Below the pieces are notes generated by a model. The model did no database searches. It saw only the letters and a list, made by a program, of their open reading frames with translations, and was not told the DNA's origin. The position numbers and the translations under genes were made by a program. A stretch of 34,404 bases of DNA from CALKXV01 sp964632495 (GTDB lineage Bacteria > Pseudomonadota > Alphaproteobacteria > Rhodobacterales > Rhodobacteraceae). The stretch covers positions 1-34,404 of the forward strand of contig CAZWDS010000032.1 in NCBI GenBank assembly GCA_964632495.1, given 5' to 3'. The first letter of the stretch is position 1, and every line of letters starts with the position of its first letter. This document shows, piece after piece, positions 1-6,203 of this stretch.

Positions 1-62
1 TCATCGACTTTCTGGTCGATCAATTCCGCAGCGTGGATGAGTTTAGAATGACGGGATCTTAG
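1..62 (+). CDS. LysR-type transcriptional regulator, C-terminal tail (cut by left edge)
   Basis: An open frame enters from the left edge and ends at TAG 60-62, giving about 19 residues that begin IDFLVDQFR. LysR regulators of the single-target type commonly end in a helix with this pattern, and the complete LysR protein at 27951-28856 ends in a very similar FIDFLVHAF segment. Only the last helix of the effector-binding domain is present, so neither DNA target nor effector can be judged. The family assignment rests on this short match and is an inference. Confidence 0.55.
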   Translation, partial: IDFLVDQFRSVDEFRMTGS

Positions 63-74
63 GGGTTTAGGCTT

Positions 75-105
75 AAAGTCCGCTTTGCGGACAAACCGGA
101 CTTTT
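75..105 (+). terminator. Possible terminator after the LysR tail
   Basis: AAAGTCC (75-81) can pair with GGACTTT (98-104), and the right arm runs into four T residues. A competing inner hairpin, GTCCGC (78-83) with GCGGAC (87-92), uses part of the same left arm. The position just after the LysR stop fits a terminator, but the T-run is short. The rest of the gap up to the next gene start near 321 shows no convincing gene. Confidence 0.35.
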
Positions 106-320
106 GCATCTGCGGCAAAACTTTTGGCAGGCCGCTGTTTTTTACTGAAGCCGTCATTGACGGTGGGGCGACTCTGAGGGGTATTTCGTGCCTCACAAGG
201 CCAGCAGCCAAGTCACTGACCAAACGAGAAATCGCCCGGCGCTACCCGATGCCGTTGCCGCTCGCCAGCAGGTATTAGTCTCGCTAAAATGGACGTATTG
301 ATTAGTGTAGGAGCGTGAAA

Positions 321-1352
321 GTGCCGGACTTGGGCAAATTCAAGATCGACGAGACCTATTCCATTCCGCTGGAAGATACGGCGCCGCAGCTTAACTGCGC
401 CGCCGACGAAACCACAAATCAGGTTTTCTCCACCTTTATGGCGCATCAAGATGGTTCATGTAGTGCTCGAACAAGGGTACATTCGTCACAGGACTACTCC
501 TTTCGCCGCGAAGCAATCGCTGTCCTCGCGGATGGCCAAATTGCGTACAACGATATCACAGCAGATGTCGGGGGTTTGACCGAAACCAATGCATTTGGCT
601 ATCAGGGCGGTGTTTTCCTGCTCATCCGTCATGACACGCTCAAGTATTTTCCGGACAAGGGGTTAGGCAAAGCGACCCAATTCGAGATTCCGCACAACAA
701 AGAAAAGTTTGAAATGCTCACGGGCGTTTCGCGATGTCCGGATGGTGTTGTTGCTGTTGCATTCAACAGCGTTATCATCCCCTTTCGGATCGGGTTTCTA
801 AACGTCACAACAGATCCTCTGGGCGCAGCCTGGGTGCCCTGGCCAGATGACCCAAAGAGCGGAATTATGGACCGGTTGCGTTTGCTCGCGAGGTTTCAAA
901 CACCGCTCAACGCATTGACCGTGAAAAACACATTGCCCAGCTGTGCAGTCGTTTATGACGGGGCGCCTTATGTTTTCTCGCATCCAGGCTGGATTAACAG
1001 AGGGTATAATAATGCGTCTCTCAATAAAATGCGCCCCAATGGACGGATTGAAAAGCGGCTCTATTTCGAGGATTTTTATGATGTTCCGGACAATAAGAAA
1101 CGCGGGCGAAATGCGCTGTTTTCATCCTGTGGCCGCTATTGCTGCCTTGAATCCACCTATCAATCAACGGACCCTTGGAAGGGAAAGCAAAAGTTCTTTG
1201 ATCTGCAAGAAAACGATCTGTTCAGTTTCGAGTTGCCGCGCGGCTATACCAAATATCGCTTTGTTGACCATAATGGCGGCTATTTCTGGTTTTCGATTAA
1301 GGATCACAAAAATCGCGTGACCCATGTGGCGCGCGCGCAGATCGCACAGTGA
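321..1352 (+). CDS. Hypothetical protein, 343 aa
   Basis: I do not recognise this protein. No signal peptide, membrane segment or catalytic motif stands out. It is rich in aromatic residues and short beta-prone stretches separated by Gly/Asp/Asn turns (for example VLADGQIAYND and HNGGYFWFSI), which suggests a mostly beta, possibly propeller-like fold; that is inference. The start is chosen as GTG 321 because an AGGAG at 309-313 lies 7 bases upstream. An in-frame GTG at 315 would leave only 1 base of spacing. It is the first gene of the A+T-richer accessory block, and the next gene follows 40 bases later on the same strand, so the two may be co-transcribed. Confidence 0.7.
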   Translation: MPDLGKFKIDETYSIPLEDTAPQLNCAADETTNQVFSTFMAHQDGSCSARTRVHSSQDYSFRREAIAVLADGQIAYNDITADVGGLTETNAFGYQGGVFLLIRHDTLKYFPDKGLGKATQFEIPHNKEKFEMLTGVSRCPDGVVAVAFNSVIIPFRIGFLNVTTDPLGAAWVPWPDDPKSGIMDRLRLLARFQTPLNALTVKNTLPSCAVVYDGAPYVFSHPGWINRGYNNASLNKMRPNGRIEKRLYFEDFYDVPDNKKRGRNALFSSCGRYCCLESTYQSTDPWKGKQKFFDLQENDLFSFELPRGYTKYRFVDHNGGYFWFSIKDHKNRVTHVARAQIAQ

Positions 1353-1392
1353 TGAAAATCGAGGTACCCATACCCTGAAGGAGAACAGTCCA

Positions 1393-2094
1393 ATGTCTGC
1401 TTGGAAAGCCTTACTTGCCGGAATTTTCGTGGCCAGCTTTATGAATGTACCTGCGAGTTATGCCATTGGTCGGGACTGCCCACCTGAATTCAACACAGTT
1501 GATTTTGGGATTCAGTCAGCCACCTTACAGCTGAAGCCACGTGGAACGCGTTTGCGTGTCGTCTTCAACAATCGCTTTATTCTAGACGACCACGGACCAG
1601 CTTGCGTAGAGACAGAAGAACGTCTGGGTAACGATGGTTTGCCCATACCGGTTGTCAGGGCTGTTACATTCAAAACAGATGTCCTGAGACGTCCTGTTGT
1701 GGGTTTTGGCCTGAAAGCCCATACCCACGCCATGTCCGTGCACCAGTCGGCACTGATGGTCCAGGTATTGGAAGACGGGATTGAGGCTGATCGGCTGTCA
1801 GAGGCTGAAGGCCTTGATATAATTCGTCCTGTCGGCAACGGAGCATGTCACGAATCTGTGCACGGGCACGATGGGATTAGTTGCATTGTGAACAATCCGT
1901 TTATTGCGGACGGACGGATTCCAGTCTTTTGCGAAGTGGGCAGTTGCGCTGCGAAACTGATACCGATCAGCCATGGCCTCACAATGGGGCTAACCTGGGA
2001 AACCGATGGGACTTCAGCCGAGGCAATGGCAGCCGAAGTGGATCCCAAATTGGCCGAGGCTTACGTGTTTCTAAGCGCGCTGATCATGCCATAG
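1393..2094 (+). CDS. Hypothetical exported protein, 233 aa
   Basis: The start is ATG 1393, preceded by AAGGAG (1378-1383) at 9-base spacing. The first ~24 residues read as a Sec signal peptide: MSAWK, a hydrophobic core (ALLAGIFVASFM), then an Ala-rich end near SYA, with the mature protein beginning around IGRDC. The mature part has several Cys residues (RDC, PAC, GAC, ISC, FCEVGSC), compatible with disulfides in the periplasm. Family unknown. It follows the preceding gene by 40 bases and may share its transcript. It converges on the ankyrin-type gene on the other strand, whose stop lies 7 bases away. Confidence 0.72.
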   Translation: MSAWKALLAGIFVASFMNVPASYAIGRDCPPEFNTVDFGIQSATLQLKPRGTRLRVVFNNRFILDDHGPACVETEERLGNDGLPIPVVRAVTFKTDVLRRPVVGFGLKAHTHAMSVHQSALMVQVLEDGIEADRLSEAEGLDIIRPVGNGACHESVHGHDGISCIVNNPFIADGRIPVFCEVGSCAAKLIPISHGLTMGLTWETDGTSAEAMAAEVDPKLAEAYVFLSALIMP

Positions 2095-2100
2095 CGTCTG

Positions 2101-2784
2101 CTATGGCACATAACTGCGCAGCAAGGCGATGATTTCGTCGTAGTTTTCGCCTTCTGCCAGATAGCTCTCTTCGTCTTTCAGAATATCAATCAGGGTTTCG
2201 CCGGTTTGCTCATCCGTTGGGTTCGCTGATGAACCCGCCTCTAATAGGGTTTTGACAACATCCACGTGTCGATTTAATGCGGCCCCGTAAATCGGATAGC
2301 GCGCCAGTTCATGCGCTGTTGTCACTGCCCCGCGATCCAGCAACAATTGAACCCATTCCATATTTCCATCCGCGCTGACGGACTCCAACGCATGGGACCA
2401 TTGGACTGTTGTATCATCACGGGTGATTGTGCGGTTCACCGCAACGGTTGGCGCGCGTTCCAATATCAAGCTAGCTAGCGAATAGTTGCCCCGGCTCAGC
2501 GCGCCGCCCAGATACTCCGAGGCCGAAGTGTCTGTTCGATCTAGGTTCGCGCCAGCATCAAGAAGCGTGCGGAAAGCAGGGACATTGCCTGCGAATACAG
2601 CTTGCTCTAACGGGTAAGTTTCTTCGTCAAAAGCTGCACCGTCTACGAGATGTGCATGCTTCGCAAGCACCTGTTCCACCAGCGCATCATTGCGGCGCCG
2701 GATTCCATAGATCAGCGTCGCATAGTGGTATCGGTCCGTTTTGACCGCACCACGGGCCAAAAGGTAGTCGGTAAAGGGCAGTTC
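2101..2784 (-). pseudogene. Ankyrin-repeat protein, 3' portion after a frameshift
   Basis: This frame carries ankyrin-type repeats: LPFTDYLLARGA, then LEQAVFAGNVPAFRTLLDAG, LGGALSRGNYSLASLIL, MEWVQLLLDRGA and HVDVVKTLLEAGSSANP, the usual helix-turn-helix pattern with LLxxGA endings. The frame is open from about 2784, where a TGA (complement of 2785-2787) closes it upstream. The only nearby start is a poor TTG at 2758-2760 inside a repeat. The repeat in the upstream frame (DLELIIWLNEN) continues naturally into LPFTDYLLARGA here, so I read this as the second part of one gene interrupted by a missing base near 2780-2790. Ankyrin repeats mediate protein binding; the partner is unknown. Confidence 0.65.
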
Positions 2785-3131
2785 TCATTGAGCCATATGA
2801 TTAATTCAAGATCATTGGACCACACAGCATAGCGCATGATGTCGCTAAATTGCCCGCCCTCTGTGGGTTGCTTGATTTCAGGCACATCATCGACTGCCTG
2901 CCAAAAGCCGTCGATATCTTCGTCGATGAGTAAATTACGAAGACGGGATATCCTTTCGGACAACGCGTCAATTTCGTCCATCTGTGCAAGAATCACAGGT
3001 GCCGCCGTCAGCGCATATATGTCGGTCACTCTGACGGAGTGCTTGGTTGGTGTCGCATGCAGCGTCGTTGCACCAAGCGTAGCGGTACATAGGGCCAAAC
3101 CTGCCATAAATCCGGTCGCGTTACTTCGCAT
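2712..3131 (-). pseudogene. Ankyrin-repeat protein, 5' portion (signal peptide and first repeat)
   Basis: This is the N-terminal part of the gene continued at 2101-2784. The start is probably ATG 3131, 6 bases after GAGGG; the in-frame ATG at 3137 abuts that GAGGG with no spacing. The first ~25 residues look like a signal peptide (hydrophobic FMAGLALCTATLGATTLHA), so the product would be periplasmic. A helical linker (IDALSERISRLRNLLIDED) precedes the first ankyrin-like unit (FSDIMRYAVWSNDLELIIWLNEN). After the shift the frame runs on for 25 non-ankyrin residues to TGA 2712-2714. Restoring one base gives a 343-residue protein. Either a decayed gene or a sequence error would explain this. Confidence 0.62.
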
Positions 3132-3330
3132 GGGCATCCCTCATCAATCGTTCATTCAGCTAAGCGCATGATGGGTTCAAGAATACGCCCCGATGGCTTC
3201 TTCCGACAAGAGCGTTGAAGCCACCTTTGCTCCCATGGGTGGCGCCCCGCGCATCAAAGACAATGGACATCTTTGTTTTTTTACGCCGGGCGACTACGAT
3301 CAGGGGTAAACAGTTTTTTGGGGACAAAAC

Positions 3331-4098
3331 ATGGCAGGATGGTTTCGCCGCATTTTTTCGCGGCCAAAGGCACCAGTCGAAACCATCGACTGGAACGCTC
3401 ACTATGAAGCGTCAAAGCATATCGGTGACGGGTGGGCCGATACTTGGTATGATCTTTATGACGCTGATCCCAACCTGGCCGCCGAACTGGAACACTCTCC
3501 GAAAGAACGCGAGCGCCCGCCACGTTGCGAAGACTGGCACCTTATATTTGGATTGGCACAAGCAACACCTGAAACCCAAAAAAAATGCTTTGCGGTGTTC
3601 CCATCGGGGGCAGAAATGTACGCGCGCTTTCATGCTTTTAGAACCGAAAAAGCAGAAGCTATATCCGAAGCCGAAGCCAGACAAAGCCTGCCTCAGATTG
3701 CTGCCTTGATGGATCAGATCGGCGCAAACGCGCAGGTCGATTACAGCCAAGTGACTGTCATTGATCGCGATACAGAGGACGGGTACCAGGCTCTTTGCAA
3801 GACTGATCACATTACTGTTCTATTGGAGGAAACCAATGGGGAACCTCTTGAGGGCGACGCGCTTTTGCGGGGCGTGGCGTTCAGCTTTTTGACGGAACCG
3901 CTTTATGCGGCGGCGGGCAATGATTACGTCCTGCGGGACCATGTAACATCCGCAATGTTCGGCGGACCATTGGATGAATTGCACACCCTCCTTTATCGGC
4001 TTTGGCGCGGCGGCTGGGATGTGTTCATCGATGGCGAAGACGCGATTGTTCTGGCACATTCGCCAAAACGGTGGAGGCATCAGAATTCTGATCGGTGA
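3331..4098 (+). CDS. Hypothetical protein, 255 aa
   Basis: I do not recognise this protein. It starts MAGWFRRIFSRPKAP, a basic, aromatic N-terminus without a clear signal peptide. It then has Trp/Tyr-rich acidic segments (DGWADTWYDLYDADP, CEDWHLIFGLAQ) and a central helical stretch rich in Glu/Ala. The C-terminus (LYRLWRGGWDVFIDGEDAIVLAH) is beta-prone. A purine-rich GGGGACA precedes ATG 3331. The stop TGA (4096-4098) overlaps an ATG at 4098 (TGATG), so the next gene is translationally coupled. Being cytosolic and in an accessory block it could be an immunity- or defence-type protein, but nothing in the sequence shows that. Confidence 0.68.
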   Translation: MAGWFRRIFSRPKAPVETIDWNAHYEASKHIGDGWADTWYDLYDADPNLAAELEHSPKERERPPRCEDWHLIFGLAQATPETQKKCFAVFPSGAEMYARFHAFRTEKAEAISEAEARQSLPQIAALMDQIGANAQVDYSQVTVIDRDTEDGYQALCKTDHITVLLEETNGEPLEGDALLRGVAFSFLTEPLYAAAGNDYVLRDHVTSAMFGGPLDELHTLLYRLWRGGWDVFIDGEDAIVLAHSPKRWRHQNSDR

Positions 4099-4283
4099 TG
4101 GCTTTTGGCTTTGCGTGCGACGACGCCGATGACAGGACCATGTTGATGACCATAGCGCGCCATTGGCGACACAAAGTAAGGCAGCAGCTTGCCGGTGTTT
4201 GGTTGTCTTTCGATGCCTCTTCCCTTGGCGCACAAAGCGCGTTTAGCCTTACGTTGGAAAGACTTCTTGGGGGGGGCCGTTAA
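4098..4283 (+). pseudogene. All-helical protein, 5' portion ending at a G8 tract
   Basis: ATG 4098 overlaps the upstream stop as TGATG, the usual arrangement for coupled genes, so this is taken as the true start of the gene continued at 4189-4704 and 4670-5497. The frame reads MAFGFACDDADD, a helix (MTIARHWRHKVRQQL), then LERLLGGG, and ends at TAA soon after a run of eight G (4269-4276). With seven G the reading passes into GAVKQRSREDLL and the long downstream frame. Removing one base here and one at 4691-4695 turns 4098-5497 into a single 465-codon frame. Confidence 0.5.
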
Positions 4284-4704
4284 GCAACGATCTCGTGAAG
4301 ACCTGCTCAACGGTATTCAAAAGGGGACACTCAATTCAAAACTGTCGGCGTATCGACAGCTTTTGGTCCAGCATCATGACGACGCCAAGGTTCTGGCCGC
4401 CATGACAAAAAAGCTGGCAACAGATCCTTCGGTGGACCTGTTCAAAGTTGTCAGACGCATCGATAAAAATGGCGGACCCCGCCTGGACTGGCCCGAGATC
4501 CTGCGCCAACGGCTGATAAAATGCAAAAGCGTGAACGGTCACCTTTGGGCGCTTTGGGTCGAAGAAGACTATGGGCCCGATGATATCGGTGTCTTTTCCA
4601 ATGTTATCCTGAACGATCCCGACAAACGCGTCAGGGAAAAGACGATGGGTTACATTCTCCAGCGGCATCATGGGTCGACCAATCCTGCCCTTTTTGAACT
4701 TTGA
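4189..4704 (+). pseudogene. All-helical protein, middle portion
   Basis: The frame is believable from about 4270 (AVKQRSREDLLNGIQKG) to 4700. It encodes a chain of amphipathic helices (LSAYRQLLVQHHDDAKVLAAM, DWPEILRQRLIKCKS, DKRVREKTMGYIL) like HEAT/ARM-type helical repeats, although I cannot name a family. The part before 4270 is probably not translated in this frame: its starts (TTG 4189, GTG 4195, ATG 4213) have no ribosome-binding sequence, and the competing frame has a coupled start. It ends at TGA 4702-4704, just after a T5 run (4691-4695). Dropping one T joins NPAL to LNFDGLYCPDPEG in the next portion. Confidence 0.5.
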
Positions 4705-5497
4705 TGGCCTATACTGCCCCGATCCCGAAGGAATTCGCCGTGCGCGTGGCGGGCTTCACTTTCTGGCAGGATGGTTAACCCCGACACCGGACACGATCGC
4801 GTTTTTCCGTGAAGAATTGCAGATGGCGCACTTCGATAATCCCCGCCGTTTGGGCGAGTCCCTCAGAAAACAGGTCTATTTCGATGAATTCGCCAGCCTG
4901 ATCCCGCAAATCTGCGATGCCCATTTTCGTCAGGCGCCAAAAAAGATCCTCGGCCTCAAGCTGGGGCAAGACGGCTGGAAGCCTTTGGATAAGATATCCT
5001 CATCGCGAAGCCGGGAGCTTTATGATTTTGTCGATGAATTCTTACGGAGCTATAACAAAGAAACGCGCTGGGACAATGACGCGCTTATTCTTTATCTGGC
5101 CGATCTTGTGAATGGCCCTCTTATGGAAATGTCGGCGGCAGATACAAAACTATCCTTGCAGGTTCAGCGCGCATTCGCGGGCGTGCTGTCTTCCAGCGCA
5201 TCCAACCGCGCACTGGCAAAGCGCCTTTTGTTTGAGCTTTCGCACAATCCACGGCTGAGTGACCACGGACGCAGTTTCATTGTAAGCCATTACTGTTGGC
5301 AACAGCTGTCTGACGGCGCGTCCGTATCAGATGTGCGGGCGGAGTTGGCCGGGATCCTGACAGATGATAAGCCACTGACCTGCGAGCAGGCCGAACGCCA
5401 GTTCGCGCCGGATCTCGAAAAGTTCGAAAAGGATGCAGCGAAACGCGAACTAAAGATCCAAAACGCCAAACGTAGGAGAGCACAGCAACGTTCTTGA
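4670..5497 (+). pseudogene. All-helical protein, 3' portion
   Basis: About 275 codons, mostly alpha-helical (GGLHFLAGWL, TIAFFREELQMAHF, RELYDFVDEFLRSY, LILYLADLVNGPLMEM, NRALAKRLLFELSHNP). It ends in a charged basic helix (KFEKDAAKRELKIQNAKRRRAQQ). The nominal ATG 4670 lies inside the previous frame and has no ribosome-binding sequence, so the portion is read as the continuation of the gene begun at 4098 after a one-base shift at 4691-4695. It could still be expressed alone by coupling. The stop TGA (5495-5497) overlaps a TTG that may start the next gene. Function unknown. Confidence 0.55.
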
Positions 5498-5946
5498 ACT
5501 TCATTTCTCCCTATTTCGATGATGGCGCCGCCTCTGAGTTGTACCTGCGTTTCGACCGTTCGGAGGGCCAGCGCGGCATGGAGTCCGGGGGCGACTTGAT
5601 CAATCTCATTCTGAATGCGCAAGACGACAGAAAAGGGCCGCTTTACGTTTTGTCGGTGGATGGGCGCGACAGCGACAGTGTCTCAAGTACCATTGACCTT
5701 TCGCGCGAAGCATTGGGTTTGTCACCGATGGATGACGTGTATCCAAATGATGCGGCGATGAGTGATCCGGTTAAGAAGCAGTTTGGTCATTACGCCAAAT
5801 ATCTGAAAACAAAGGGCCTGCGCCTTGTGGAGCTGGATATGGGGTCGGATAGCTTTACGGCCGTGGTTGTGTCTCAGACAAAACAAGATGCATTCAAACC
5901 TTTCGTCAAGGAAACATTCCGCGATATCAAACCACGGTTCATGTAG
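5494..5946 (+). CDS. Hypothetical protein, 150 aa
   Basis: A small cytosolic protein I do not recognise. It alternates beta-prone and helical stretches (GPLYVLSVDGRDSDS, YAKYLKTKGLRLVELDMG, FTAVVVSQTKQDAFKPFV). The start is uncertain. TTG 5494 overlaps the upstream stop as TTGA; an AGGAG at 5474-5478 is 15 bases upstream, longer than ideal. It is the last gene of the accessory block and probably shares a transcript with 3331-5497. Such short alpha/beta proteins at the end of accessory operons are sometimes immunity proteins, but no evidence here supports that. Confidence 0.6.
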   Translation: MNFISPYFDDGAASELYLRFDRSEGQRGMESGGDLINLILNAQDDRKGPLYVLSVDGRDSDSVSSTIDLSREALGLSPMDDVYPNDAAMSDPVKKQFGHYAKYLKTKGLRLVELDMGSDSFTAVVVSQTKQDAFKPFVKETFRDIKPRFM

Positions 5947-5955
5947 TTTTTTACA

Positions 5956-5980
5956 AGGTAACGGGCTGTAAATGTTACCT
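5956..5980. other. Inverted repeat after the accessory block
   Basis: AGGTAAC (5956-5962) and GTTACCT (5974-5980) are perfect 7-base arms around an 11-base loop, starting 10 bases after the previous stop. A second pair, GTTCAA (5996-6001) and TTGAAC (6010-6015), follows. No T-run follows either on the plus strand, so classical terminator function is doubtful; they may be 3'-end structures or operators. Confidence 0.35.
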
Positions 5981-6080
5981 AGAGGATAGCGGTGAGTTCA
6001 ATTTGCAACTTGAACAATGAACACTTCGTTAGCGTAAAGATTCGCATCAAGGTCCGGTTTTGCTGCTGTGCATTGGCGCG

Positions 6081-6144
6081 GTGAATTCCGCTTTTGCAGC
6101 AACGTCTGTGCTGCGTGCGCGTACAGCAAGAAAATCGAATTCAC
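6081..6144. repeat. Nested inverted repeat between accessory block and clpB
   Basis: GTGAATTC (6081-6088) and GAATTCAC (6137-6144) form perfect 8-base outer arms 48 bases apart. Inside them GCAGC (6096-6100) pairs with GCTGC (6110-6114). No gene in this gap is convincing. The structure resembles the non-coding palindromic repeats common between Rhodobacteraceae genes, or a MITE-like remnant at the island edge; both readings are inference. Confidence 0.35.
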
Positions 6145-6170
6145 AGTTTGGGCTCAAAGCAGACATTCCC

Positions 6171-6200
6171 AAAAAGAGCCCCGCTCGAAAGCGGGGCCTT
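6171..6200 (-). terminator. Intrinsic terminator of clpB
   Basis: GCCCCGCT (6178-6185) pairs with AGCGGGGC (6190-6197) around a CGAA loop. Read on the minus strand the stem is followed by CTCTTTTT. It starts 4 bases after the clpB stop, so it is a textbook Rho-independent terminator for clpB. Confidence 0.85.
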
Positions 6201-6203
6201 TCC

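Noticed and set aside
188..293. Small plus-strand frame starting GTG (PHKASSQV...)
   Set aside because: About 34 codons with no ribosome-binding sequence and no recognisable features; treated as non-coding.
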